64,000 nt of DNA from JANNUT01 sp046331425 (GTDB lineage: Bacteria; Acidobacteriota; Polarisedimenticolia; J045), in contig JAXLQU010000020.1 of NCBI GenBank assembly GCA_046331425.1, positions 1 through 64,000 of the forward strand, written 5' to 3'. Each line of letters opens with the position of its first letter. Within the stretch, counting starts at the first letter, position 1. Positions 25,196-34,972 of this stretch are shown here, piece by piece. The notes under the pieces were generated by a model that saw only the letters and a program-made list of their open reading frames with translations, searched no databases and was not told the DNA's origin. Made by a program: the position numbers and the translations under genes.

Positions 25196-26291
25196 CCGTG
25201 CTTCGACTCGCGCCGTTTACCGAAAGCGAGACTCGTACCGCAGTCAACACGACCGTCCTGCTGATCGAAACGGCACCGTCGACAGTTCCTCCTCCTGCTT
25301 CGCGCCGCATACCTGCGCGGATCAGCGATTCAAGCTGCGGGTCACGAGTCGGGCCGGGTATTGCGGATCTTCGGGTGCATGGAGATCGATCGTTGGCGTG
25401 GTGCAGGTGACGGCATCAACACCGTGGTTGATCTGCCGCGCTCCACTTGACTCACTGCGCAACCGCGCCAGCACACAAGCCCACATTCGCGTCACATCGA
25501 TCAGGTGGGGTTCAACATCGGTCGCCGGTCGGGCGTTGCTCATGCCCGTGCAAACACGCGAAACACTGACTCGGCCCAGGTGTAGTAACGGTCACGGGGA
25601 CTTCGAGATGTTCCCGGCACTCGTGGTTGCGTGGCGCCGGCCGCGAGGTTGCCGGGAGCAGGGCTGCGTGACCAGCACGACGATGATGCGCTCTCTGCCT
25701 CATCGCACTGCGGCACGATCCGATCGCGTTTCGTGGCACCGAGCGCCAGCACCTCGGCGATTTTGCTCATCGCTTCGAACCGATCGAGGACCGGTATCAG
25801 TCCTTCACCGTCGCCCCAGAGATGCAGGCGGGCAACGAGGCGCTCACGAGCGCGCTGGATTCGAATACGCGCTGCGCCGGCATCGAGGTTGATTTACACC
25901 AGCTCGACGAGTGCATTGCGCAGATCGAGCTGCGATTAGGCCAGCCTGCGGATCAACGCGAGTGGATCGTGCGGCCCCACCCTCCCGCATGCGGCTACAT
26001 GACGTGATTTGGACGGTAGCTTTCGCGACATTGACGTGGATCCTGTGCCGAGCTGCGCAGACGCAGCAAGGGATTTGCTCGACGCGTCGGTTTGCAGCCG
26101 GTGGCGCTTCCGTGAGCATGGTTCCCGGAGGGTGCTATGCGGCCGACACTGATTGGGACAGGACGGGTGATCTGATCGCAACACGGACGACGCCACCAAG
26201 TTGTCACACCGTTGCGTGGCCGGCGCGGGCCGTTTTGTGGTCAACTCCGCGCCGGGAAACCAGATCATCACAGCGTGACCCAGAGGTTTGC
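25196..26291. other. 1.1-kb gap containing repeat copy C
   Basis: No convincing gene is present. Frames on both strands are short and compositionally biased. Besides repeat copy C, a 14-base segment GCCCAGGTGTAGTA (25574-25587) also occurs downstream of copy B at 23290-23303. That suggests the homologous block once extended further than the 144 bp now recognisable. Confidence 0.45.
25328..25470. repeat. dispersed ~144-bp repeat, copy C (diverged)
   Basis: It aligns to copies A and B over its whole length with one base fewer (core 25359-25470). The leading ATTCAAG occupies the same 31-base offset. Identity is clearly lower, roughly 70% by eye, and best at the right end (TGACTC-ACTGCGCAA-CGCGCC). 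It follows the hydrolase gene in the same orientation as the other copies. Confidence 0.7.
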
Positions 26292-26507
26292 ATGGGTGAG
26301 CAGCGCTCCGTTCGGCTGGGCTTTGCGGAAGCTCAACAGAAGCTCGGCCTGACACCAGGGGACGTGCTTTCGTTGGTGGAATCGGGACGGCTCAGTGCGG
26401 TGCGCGCGCCGTTCGGGCTGCGATTCGAAGCCGACGATGTGAATCGCGTCGCAGAGGAGCTGCTCGCAAGCAAGCGCAAGCGTGGCGAACCAGGACTGGA
26501 TCACTGA
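26292..26507 (+). CDS. small helix-turn-helix (excisionase/MerR-like) protein
   Basis: This 71-residue protein has an AGAGG ribosome site five bases before the ATG. The sequence 'LGFAEAQQKLGLTPGDVLSLVESGRLSAVRAPFGLRFEADDV' has the layout of an excisionase-type winged helix: a helix-turn-helix, a 'GRLSAVR' wing, and a following helix 'NRVAEELLASKRKR'. It probably binds DNA. It stands alone after a long gap in the accessory region, so it may be a remnant of a mobile element. No integrase is nearby. The frame is open further upstream, but that part is not protein-like. Confidence 0.6.
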   Translation: MGEQRSVRLGFAEAQQKLGLTPGDVLSLVESGRLSAVRAPFGLRFEADDVNRVAEELLASKRKRGEPGLDH

Positions 26508-26573
26508 GCATCTGCTTCGCGGCGAGCAGCGCTTGCCGAAATACGGCGCTGGAAAATCGTTCGTCGGACTCGT

Positions 26574-27536
26574 TCACGACTCCACGGCGAGTGTGTGCAC
26601 CCCGGATTCCAACGTCGGATAGACCAGACTAGGGATCAACTCCTCGCGCGCGCGGCGAGTATCCCCCCAATACGACACTCGCCCGATCTGAATGAAATCT
26701 CGCGTCAAGGGTGACGCACTGCCGGTCATCGTCGCGAAAATCTCGCACAACCTGGCCGCTGTGACGATGCTCCAAACCGGCAGCCGCATCGGCGGTGCAA
26801 CGCCCCAGACTCGACAGGCTGCATCGAGAAACTGCTGCAACGTGACAGGTTGCTCGTCACCAAGGTGATACGTGCCGCGCACTCCTTGCTTCACGATGGC
26901 CGCTTCGGTTGCGTGCAGAAAGTCCACCTTCGACAGCAGATGAACCCATGTCGGCTCTCGCCACACTCCCAGCAGATGTCGCCTTGCGAGCCAGCGCGCC
27001 GCATCGATCATCAGTATTCCGCTTCCGTAGACCATCCCGAGTCGCAGCACAGCGGGCACCGTTGCGCTGCCTTCGGTTTTTGCAAACAAGAGCCGCTCTT
27101 CTTCCAATCGTGTCTGCGCATGAACCGAGATCGGCTGCCGATCCAGCCGCCCTGTGGCCGGGTGCTCGACACTCGTCGGGCCTTCGACATGCGGAAACGA
27201 GATCAACACGACTCGACCGACACGAGCTCGAAGGCACACGTCCAGCAGATTGCTGAACCATCGCGTGTTGGTCTCGGGAAGAAAGCGCTCCGGTCGCGGC
27301 GCGAATAGCCGCCCCGCGAAGTGAACCACCACGTCGCTACCCGCCACAGCGCGTCTCAAAGACTGCATGTCCGCCAAGTCGGCCTGCACGGCAGTCACAT
27401 TCGCTGCCTGCGCGATCTCCAGCGCCAACGGCGTCTTGTGGAACATCAGCCGTAGCGGGTAACCCGCCGACTGCATGTGTCGCGCGAGCAGCCCACCCAA
27501 GTTGCCGGCCGCGCCTGTTATCAGCACGGGGCGCAT
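26574..27536 (-). CDS. NAD(P)-dependent epimerase/dehydratase (extended SDR-like)
   Basis: This 320-residue protein has an N-terminal Rossmann motif 'GAAGNLG' (8-14), 'QADLADMQSL' binding the adenine ring region, and 'VVHFAGRLF'. The usual extended-SDR active-site YxxxK is not obvious. The region where it would sit reads 'ISVHAQTRLEEERLL', so the enzyme may be atypical or only bind nucleotide. The C-terminal half ('YHLGDEQPVTLQQFLDAACRVWG') matches NAD-dependent epimerases. No sugar genes are adjacent, so the substrate is open. It is separated by 66 bases from the small HTH gene, on the opposite strand. Confidence 0.75.
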   Translation of the reverse strand: MRPVLITGAAGNLGGLLARHMQSAGYPLRLMFHKTPLALEIAQAANVTAVQADLADMQSLRRAVAGSDVVVHFAGRLFAPRPERFLPETNTRWFSNLLDVCLRARVGRVVLISFPHVEGPTSVEHPATGRLDRQPISVHAQTRLEEERLLFAKTEGSATVPAVLRLGMVYGSGILMIDAARWLARRHLLGVWREPTWVHLLSKVDFLHATEAAIVKQGVRGTYHLGDEQPVTLQQFLDAACRVWGVAPPMRLPVWSIVTAARLCEIFATMTGSASPLTRDFIQIGRVSYWGDTRRAREELIPSLVYPTLESGVHTLAVES

Positions 27537-27581
27537 TGCATCCCCTGTGTCGAGCGAGTCGATCCTTGAATCCGCGCCACA

Positions 27582-27998
27582 CTACTTTCCCCAACCGAAC
27601 CCGAGCACGAGCCCAGCCTGGAAGTAGTCGGCATCGCCGAACACGTCGAGCACCTCGCCGTCCGTGCCACGCAGCAGACGAGCATCAACTCCAAGATTGA
27701 ATCGCTTGCCAAGTCGCCAGTCGACGCCGGCGTTTGCGTCGTAGCCGAGTGAGCTCTCGTTGTCATCGATGTCATACGGCCCCGTATCGACAGTGATCGT
27801 CGCGGTGAGATTGGCCAATCCAAAACCGATGTAGGGATGCACGACGCCTTTGAGCTTCGGCTTCCAAAGCATACCTGCCGAGACATCGCGGATCGCACAC
27901 GTGATGTCGTCCTCTTCGCGGGCTGAACCGTGCGCGCGTTCTGTCGCGAACGGCAAGGCCGTGGCGAGCACGACTCTGCGCTCGATCGCGACCCGCAA
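27582..27998 (-). pseudogene. outer-membrane beta-barrel protein, probably N-terminally truncated
   Basis: The 138-residue frame ends like an outer-membrane barrel: 'VVHPYIGFGLANLTATI', then 'SLGYDANAGVDWRLGKRFNLGVDARLLRG', then 'DYFQAGLVLGFGWGK'. The alternating strands and aromatic girdle are clear. A proper signal peptide is missing, and the first 40 residues are barely hydrophobic ('RRVVLATALPFA' at best) and unlike a barrel. Relatives I know of are around 200 residues. I therefore read this as a truncated remnant, though a short intact protein cannot be excluded. It lies between the epimerase gene and the XRE regulator. Confidence 0.45.
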
Positions 27999-28132
27999 GG
28001 CTGACGCACACGCGACTCTGCGCTTCGGGATGTTTCGGTCAAGCGACGTCGGCTCCTAGTCGCCCCCAGTCTGGTTAGGCCGGCTGTGCCCCCCGCTCTG
28101 GCAGCCAGGATCGCATTTTATGTAAAGAAAAC

Positions 28133-28161
28133 TTGACACCGTGTATGGTTTTCCATACCTT
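28133..28161 (+). promoter_or_regulatory. promoter with GTATGG/CCATAC operator for the XRE operon
   Basis: A perfect -35 TTGACA (28133-28138) is followed after 17 bases by a weak -10 TACCTT (28156-28161). Between and into the -10 lies a perfect inverted repeat GTATGG-TTTT-CCATAC (28143-28158), a natural operator for the regulator encoded 20 bases downstream. An AAGGA ribosome site precedes the ATG at 28181. Confidence 0.65.
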
Positions 28162-28180
28162 GGCTCCCGAAGGACACCCG

Positions 28181-28387
28181 ATGACCAACCGCGTCCGCCA
28201 TTACCGGTTCCTCCACGGCGAAATGACCCAGGCCCAACTTGCCGACCGGGTCTCGGTCTCGCGGCAGACCATCGTTGCGATCGAAAAAGGGAACTACAGC
28301 CCGTCGGTCGAACTCGCGCTGCAACTCGCGCGAGCGTTTCAAACGACCGTCGAGGAGTTGTTTCAACTCGAGGAGGTTTCGCGATGA
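28181..28387 (+). CDS. small XRE-family regulator
   Basis: The protein has 68 residues, almost entirely a Cro/CI helix-turn-helix: 'MTQAQLADRVSVSRQTIVAIEKGNYSPS' then 'ALQLARAFQTTVEELF'. This matches the short YozG-like group usually paired with a membrane protein. The ATG at 28181 fits the domain start and has a good ribosome site. It overlaps the following membrane-protein gene by four bases (ATGA), so both are made from the promoter with the GTATGG/CCATAC operator, probably under autoregulation. Confidence 0.9.
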   Translation: MTNRVRHYRFLHGEMTQAQLADRVSVSRQTIVAIEKGNYSPSVELALQLARAFQTTVEELFQLEEVSR

Positions 28388-29088
28388 CACGGCGCTCGCT
28401 GTTCATCATCCGTTCGCTTTGGATCGTGGCAACCGCTGCTTTGGCTGCGCTATGGCGCATCGAAGCGTTGGTATTTCTCGTGCCGCTCGCCTTCATCGGG
28501 CCGGTTGTTTCCGAGGTTCTTCCCTGTCGCGATGTCGACGAGCGCGAGCGCAACTTGGATTACCACGCAAGCCACCTCGCACTGATGGCGGTTTACCTGT
28601 TGGTCTTCGGTTTGTTCTGCCGCGCCGTCTTCGTCCTTGGGAGCGAACCGAACGAGTTGTATCTGCTGCTAGCGGTGCCGCTACTGGTTCGTGCCGTGAT
28701 CGCGATCGGCCGAGGTCGTGGGGGACGGCGCTTGGGGCTGGTGTTGGGTTTCGTATTCAGCGCGGTCTGGCTGACGTTCACTCTTCTCTCGCATGGCATC
28801 TCGTGGGAGTCGCTCGGTGAATCGGTGGTCGGAGGGGTGATCTTGCTGGGAACGTTGCTGGCGTTGCGCTGGCCGCGCATCGGTGGCGGTGTGCTGTTTC
28901 TGGCCGGACTTGCGTTCTTGGTTTTCGTCCGCGCTCCCTTCGAGCGAGGGCAGTACCTGTCCGCGTTGCTGATGATGGCGACGCTTGCGCTCCCGCCGAT
29001 GATCGCCGGCACAGCGCTGTTCGTATCGCGAGGGAGTGACCCTGACGACGAGTTCGAGGATTTGCGTGGGTCGTCATCGACCTTATGA
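28384..29088 (+). CDS. multi-pass membrane protein of the XRE-regulated pair
   Basis: This 234-residue protein has about seven or eight hydrophobic segments, the first starting at residue 7. A short charged loop 'CRDVDERERNLDYHASH' follows the second segment, and a polar tail 'SDPDDEFEDL' closes the protein. The D-E-R-E motif in the first loop recalls small membrane proteins that accompany YozG-like regulators. I do not recognise a named family. Coupling to the XRE gene implies joint control, perhaps in envelope stress or peptide resistance, which is inference only. Confidence 0.75.
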   Translation: MTRRSLFIIRSLWIVATAALAALWRIEALVFLVPLAFIGPVVSEVLPCRDVDERERNLDYHASHLALMAVYLLVFGLFCRAVFVLGSEPNELYLLLAVPLLVRAVIAIGRGRGGRRLGLVLGFVFSAVWLTFTLLSHGISWESLGESVVGGVILLGTLLALRWPRIGGGVLFLAGLAFLVFVRAPFERGQYLSALLMMATLALPPMIAGTALFVSRGSDPDDEFEDLRGSSSTL

Positions 29089-29104
29089 CTGAGGAGACGT
29101 TCCA

Positions 29105-29689
29105 ATGAGAATCTCGAGCAGCTTGTGGCTGACGATACTGACAACCGTAGTGGTTTCCTCGGCGTGCGGCGCTGGAGCGGGCGAGCGGCGTGAGCGAATC
29201 GACGGCATGCGTGAAATCGAAGGCATTCCGTGTACCGACTACGCTTGGTACGAAGCGGAAACCGGGCGATTCAAGGGGTGCACGCTAGCGCGCGAGATCG
29301 TGGTCGATACCTCGCGTATTCCCGCCGGCACAAAAGTCGACGTCGACACCGATCACAAGCCGGTCATGCTTTTCCTTCCGCACGACACCGAGATCGATGG
29401 CCATGTCTGCCGTGGAGAGGGGCACGAGTACCAGACCAAGTTGCACCCCAACGGGCGTCTCGCGTTCTGCAATCTCCCTTTGCCGGCCAAGATTGACGGC
29501 GTGCCTTGTGAGAAGTCGACGTTCTGGACTTGGACTCTGGTAGGCCCTGCCGGTGTTGACTTTCATGACGACGGTAGCCTGAAGGGGTGCCTGCTTGCAG
29601 AGGATTACTCCCTTGATGGGACCACCTATCGGAAAGGAACGCGGTTCCAACGCGACGCTGCGGGAAGGGCCATCGCCGCGCCGCACTGA
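29105..29689 (+). CDS. lipoprotein of unknown function
   Basis: This 194-residue protein has a lipobox 'VVSSAC' with the lipidated cysteine at 21 and a GAGGAG ribosome site upstream. The mature part appears to contain two related halves. Each has a 'I(E/D)G(I/V)PC' motif, a 'G(R/S)(F/L)KGC' motif and a '(I/Y)PAGTKV'/'YRKGTRF' beta segment. These look like strands of a toxin-repeat-like or MORN-type surface sheet. Six conserved cysteines could make disulphides. It follows the XRE pair by 16 bases and probably belongs to the same transcript. I do not recognise the family. Confidence 0.7.
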   Translation: MRISSSLWLTILTTVVVSSACGAGAGERRERIDGMREIEGIPCTDYAWYEAETGRFKGCTLAREIVVDTSRIPAGTKVDVDTDHKPVMLFLPHDTEIDGHVCRGEGHEYQTKLHPNGRLAFCNLPLPAKIDGVPCEKSTFWTWTLVGPAGVDFHDDGSLKGCLLAEDYSLDGTTYRKGTRFQRDAAGRAIAAPH

Positions 29690-29801
29690 CAGCGAGCGGA
29701 CCGCTATGTAGATTGCGGATGCAGCGCGCTCCACAAAACTGCCGTCAATCGTGCAATGCTCCGCAACGCACGTCTTGTTCGGGCGTCGCTAGGGGCATGC
29801 A

Positions 29802-31292
29802 ATGCAGGCGGATTCGGCGGGATCGTCTTTGTCCAGCAACTCTTTCGCGCCGCGTCTCGAACGGTTCGTCGTCGCCGTGTTCGTCTGTGCCACCACTATG
29901 CCGATGGCTTATGTCGGACTGCGCGGACTCTCGATCTCGGCATGGGTGGCGGGGCCAGTAGCGCTGGCAGCCGCGGTTGTTTTCCTGCGACCGCTTGCGC
30001 GCGCGCTCCCAACCAAACTCGATGGCTGGTCCCGCGGACGGGCGATGTGGAGTTCGATCTGGCTGCTCGGAGCGCTGCTCGCCACCACGCAAAGTGCCCG
30101 GCTCTCGGTCTTCATGCTCGATCCGAACCTCCCGTCCTACTCACTGATCCCCTCCGATCGATGGCTGGTAGAACACTCGTGCCTCACCGCTTACACCGAA
30201 GGGGCACGACTGGCGCTCGAGGGGGAGTCGAACGTCTATGTTCCCGAGCTATATCTCGATCGCAAGATAGGCAATTTCACTGTCGATGCGTTTCATTACC
30301 CGCCGCCGTTTCTGTTTTTCACGCTGGCGGTTCGTTGGCTCGGCGGCGGTGACTATGTCTCGATGCGCGCGCTCTGGTACGCGGCGAGCGGGTTGGGGCT
30401 CATCGCTGCGCTGATGTTGGTTGCGTGGCGCCTCGACGAGCGCGTACGGCTACGGATGATCGCTACGGCACCGGCGCTTTGGGTCGCGATGCCAATCCAG
30501 ATCGCGCTGCAAATGTCGAATGTTCAGATCTTGGTGGTGGTGGTCTCGATGCTGGCGTGGGTCGCACTGCCAAGCAGCCGATTGCTTGGCGGGATTCTCC
30601 TAGCCTCTACCACGGTGGCGAAACTGTTCCCCGGCATACTTGCGGTTCTGCTTACGGTTCAGCGGCGCTGGCGCGAGCAGTTCTGGGCTGTCGCCACGGC
30701 CGTGCTGATTACGCTTCTCACGTTCGTCGTCTTCGGTTGGGCGCCGTTTCAAACATTCGTTCGCTACGAGCTGCCGAAACTTTCCAGCGGTGAAGCTTTC
30801 GCGCGGCCGTTGTCCCGCCCGTTTGCAGTGGCAAGCAACAACGCGCCGTTTGGAATCCCGTTGAAGCTCGCGGAACTAGGGGTTCCTGGAATGTCACTCG
30901 GCGTTGGCCGCGCGATCTCGACGATCTACGGGCTTGCGCTACTCGCGCTCACGATCCGCGCCGGACGCAACCGTGATCGCGGCGGCGCACAGGAAGCAGC
31001 GGTCTGGCTGTCGCTTTTGAGCCTGGGGCAACTCGCCAGTCCGTTCGCTCCAGCAAACTACGTCATGGTGGGAACGCTCTGGTTGGTCTGTCTCGATCGC
31101 GAGCGATTCTCGCCATGGAGCGTCGCTCTGATTTGGATCCTGCTGTGTGCACCGTTCATTCTGCCGCGCGAGATCGAGTACACGATTCGAGCCGCCGCGT
31201 TCTTGCCGTCGCAGGTGGTCTGCCTTGCGGTTCCTGCGTGGGTATTGTGGCAGCTCGGTGCCCGGGCGGACGCATCGGTGGCGCGCGCGTAA
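29802..31292 (+). CDS. GT87-like membrane glycosyltransferase (DUF2029)
   Basis: The protein has 496 residues with around eleven transmembrane helices. Features of the GT87 (mannosyltransferase-like, GT-C fold) family are the 'HYPPPFLFF' motif, the 'NVQILVVVVSMLAW' helix and 'TVAKLFPGILAVL'. It should use a polyprenyl-phosphate sugar and act on the outer face of the membrane. A ribosome site AGGGG precedes the ATG. The gene stands alone between the accessory region and the convergent permease gene, so neither donor nor acceptor can be named. Confidence 0.82.
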   Translation: MQADSAGSSLSSNSFAPRLERFVVAVFVCATTMPMAYVGLRGLSISAWVAGPVALAAAVVFLRPLARALPTKLDGWSRGRAMWSSIWLLGALLATTQSARLSVFMLDPNLPSYSLIPSDRWLVEHSCLTAYTEGARLALEGESNVYVPELYLDRKIGNFTVDAFHYPPPFLFFTLAVRWLGGGDYVSMRALWYAASGLGLIAALMLVAWRLDERVRLRMIATAPALWVAMPIQIALQMSNVQILVVVVSMLAWVALPSSRLLGGILLASTTVAKLFPGILAVLLTVQRRWREQFWAVATAVLITLLTFVVFGWAPFQTFVRYELPKLSSGEAFARPLSRPFAVASNNAPFGIPLKLAELGVPGMSLGVGRAISTIYGLALLALTIRAGRNRDRGGAQEAAVWLSLLSLGQLASPFAPANYVMVGTLWLVCLDRERFSPWSVALIWILLCAPFILPREIEYTIRAAAFLPSQVVCLAVPAWVLWQLGARADASVARA

Positions 31293-31386
31293 CGCGCGTC
31301 GATCGGGAGTGACGGTGTCGTTTGTGTGCGTGACCGCGCTGCTTGCCAGGTCCCGAAACCGAGTTCGAGTTTGCGTGGGCCTGCGG

Positions 31387-31424
31387 TCACCGATTCCATC
31401 GCGATTCGAAGTCTGAATCGGTGA
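31387..31424. terminator. possible bidirectional hairpin between convergent genes
   Basis: A perfect 10-bp inverted repeat TCACCGATTC / GAATCGGTGA with an 18-base loop lies between the GT87 gene and the APC permease gene, which converge here. There is no T-tract on either side, so termination is only a suggestion from position. Confidence 0.4.
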
Positions 31425-31445
31425 TGCGCGAGGCCGCGCTCCCCT

Positions 31446-32921
<1,476 letters not shown>

Positions 32922-33150
32922 GGGTTGGAGTCTATGTCACAGGCCCTCGATCTAGAGCAGCCCAAGCCGACAACCGAAGCCCGCGGGCAGGCAACAACGG
33001 ACGCCGATTGTGAGGGGTGGTTTCGCCCGGAAACGCTTATCAGCCGGGGGTTTCAGGGGCCGGCGGTTGCGAGGAGGACGGCCGCGGAGCGAGCCGGGCG
33101 CCGTTACAAGCTTTTGACCTATTAATACAGCCTCCGCTCTTGACGATGAA

Positions 33151-33164
33151 TGAATGTTCATTCA
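33151..33164. promoter_or_regulatory. TetR-type operator TGAATG-TT-CATTCA
   Basis: This perfect inverted repeat lies immediately upstream of the TetR regulator, 14 bases before the ATG I chose. A -35-like TTGACG precedes it at 33140. TGAATG-type half sites are common at TetR regulators of RND pumps. Confidence 0.6.
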
Positions 33165-33178
33165 CTGTGCCTGACTCT

Positions 33179-33841
33179 ATGACTGGACACCTCCCCCACC
33201 GGTCCGCCGCGCCGCTAGAACAACGCCGCCTTCAGATCATCGACGCAGCGATGACCTGCTTTGCCCGTCGCGGCTTTCACCAAACCACGATGCAGGACAT
33301 CAGCCAGGCTGCCGGGATCAGCGTCGGCCTGATCTATCGCTACTTTCAGAACAAGGAAGAAATGATCGCTACGATGGCGAGCGAGCATATGCGCGAGTTG
33401 CAACGCAAGCTCGACCACGCCAAGTCAATCGCCAATCTGTTTGAAGCGCTGGAGCACGTGGTGTGGTGCGACCAGCAAGAAGTCGAGGCCGACATCGAGG
33501 CTTCGTTCGTGGTCGATCTGTTCGCAGAGTCGTCGCGAAATCCAGGCGTTCGCGAGTTGGTATCGCAGATACAGATTGCCGTGCTGGCGGGAGTGACCGA
33601 TTTGATCGCTGCATCGCCCCAAGCCCCACATCTGGCAGCGGGGATGCAGCCGCAGCACGCGGCCGAGTTGATATTTCATACGTTGCATGGACTAATGTTC
33701 GACGAAATTCTCAACGCTAGCACCCGGACACCAGCGCAGACCCGGCAGAATCGAACCGAAACGCTGCGCAGACTGTGGATTCTCCTCTTCCCCACGCTGA
33801 ATGCCCCCGCATCCGGCGCACCGGCAACCGAACATGCGTAA
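33179..33841 (+). CDS. TetR-family repressor of the adjacent RND pump
   Basis: With the ATG at 33179 the protein has 220 residues. An in-frame ATG at 33146 is possible but would place the operator palindrome inside the coding sequence. The DNA-binding domain is clear: 'IIDAAMTCFARRGFHQTTMQDISQAAGISVGLIYRYFQNKEEM'. The ligand-binding half is helical and variable as usual. It overlaps the adaptor gene by eight bases, so regulator, adaptor and pump form one autoregulated operon. The inducing ligand is unknown. Confidence 0.9.
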   Translation: MTGHLPHRSAAPLEQRRLQIIDAAMTCFARRGFHQTTMQDISQAAGISVGLIYRYFQNKEEMIATMASEHMRELQRKLDHAKSIANLFEALEHVVWCDQQEVEADIEASFVVDLFAESSRNPGVRELVSQIQIAVLAGVTDLIAASPQAPHLAAGMQPQHAAELIFHTLHGLMFDEILNASTRTPAQTRQNRTETLRRLWILLFPTLNAPASGAPATEHA

Positions 33842-34961
33842 ATACTTCATTGCAGGACTCATCTTGTTCGTGATCATAGGCAGTCTCGTCGGCGTCAAGG
33901 CATTGCAAATTGGCGCCATGATTCAAGCGGGAGAGAGTTTCTCGATTCCACCCGAAACTGTCAGCAGCGCCCAAGTGCGTCACGAGACGTGGGAAGCATC
34001 GCTTTCCGCAGTCGGTACCGTCACCGCAGTGCAGGGCGTGCTGTTGCGCAGCGAGGTCTCGGGCACCGTCAGCCGCATCGCGTTCGAGTCGGGCGGCGTT
34101 GCCAGACAGGGCCAGTTGTTGGTCGAGCTGGAGGCCTCTACCGAGCAGGCGCGATTGCGCGCCGCTCAAGCGCGGGCCGAGTTGGCGAACTCGAACCTCA
34201 TGAGGATGCGCGACCTTCGTAAGCAGGACCTGGTGTCGCAGTCCGACCTCGATTCGGCAGAGGCGGCATTCAAGCAGGTTGCTGGTGAGATCGACGAGAT
34301 CCGCGTTGCCATCGCCAAGAAGAGCATCCGCGCGCCGTTCACAGGCCGCATCGGGATTCGCCAGGTGCAACTTGGCCAGTACTTGGATGTGGCCGCACCA
34401 ATCGTGCAGTTGCAGTCGATCGACCCGGTCTACGTCGACTTCACGCTGCCGGAGCAACGGGCCAGTGGCGTGCGCCCGGGAATGGCCGTGCGTGTCATCA
34501 CCGACGCTTCGCAAGGACGCGACTTCGTGGGGCGCCTGACGGCGATCGATCCGCAGATCGACGCTTCGACCCGCAATCTCAAACTGCAAGCAACACTCTC
34601 CAACAAAGACGGTGCGTTGGTCCCTGGCATGTTCGCGCGCGTTGCGGTGATTCTGCCCGAGGTCAACAACCCGTTGGTGATCCCGGTCACGGCCGTACTG
34701 AACGCACCGTACGGTGACTCGGTCTTCGTGATCTCCGACGAAAAGGACGAGAAGACAGGCCAAATGGTCAAGCGCGTGAAGAATGTCACCGTGCGCTTGG
34801 GAGAAACGCGCGGCGATTTGGTCGCAGTGGAAACCGGGCTGCAGGAGGGTCAACTGATCGTCTCCGCTGGCGTCTTCAAGCTGCGTAACGGAACAGACAT
34901 CGTGATCAACAACGAACTGGCGCCGGCGGCGGAAGCGAGCCCTCGCCCCGCCGATTCTTGA
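33834..34961 (+). CDS. RND efflux periplasmic adaptor (HlyD/AcrA family)
   Basis: I choose the ATG at 33834, giving 375 residues. It opens with a short basic region and an N-terminal membrane anchor ('YFIAGLILFVIIGSLVGV'). A lipoyl domain follows ('GTVSRIAFESGGVARQGQLLVEL'), then a helical hairpin with 'RDLRKQDLVSQSDLDSAEAAF'. The second half lipoyl ('SIRAPFTGRIGIRQVQLGQYL') and beta-barrel domains end near 'VETGLQEGQLIVSAGVFKL'. It should bridge the inner-membrane pump to an outer-membrane channel. No TolC-type gene follows, so the channel must be encoded elsewhere. Confidence 0.92.
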   Translation: MRKYFIAGLILFVIIGSLVGVKALQIGAMIQAGESFSIPPETVSSAQVRHETWEASLSAVGTVTAVQGVLLRSEVSGTVSRIAFESGGVARQGQLLVELEASTEQARLRAAQARAELANSNLMRMRDLRKQDLVSQSDLDSAEAAFKQVAGEIDEIRVAIAKKSIRAPFTGRIGIRQVQLGQYLDVAAPIVQLQSIDPVYVDFTLPEQRASGVRPGMAVRVITDASQGRDFVGRLTAIDPQIDASTRNLKLQATLSNKDGALVPGMFARVAVILPEVNNPLVIPVTAVLNAPYGDSVFVISDEKDEKTGQMVKRVKNVTVRLGETRGDLVAVETGLQEGQLIVSAGVFKLRNGTDIVINNELAPAAEASPRPADS

Positions 34962-34972
34962 TGGACTGAGCG

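Noticed and set aside
21323..25470. Firm annotation of the repeats as integron attC sites
   Set aside because: Only copy A has a RYYYAAC-like left end and only copy B a GTTRRRY-like right end (GTTGGGC); no integrase is in the window. Kept as unclassified repeats.
25911..26291. N-terminal extension of the small HTH protein (198-codon frame)
   Set aside because: The extension is not protein-like, while the ATG at 26292 has a good ribosome site and begins the DNA-binding domain.
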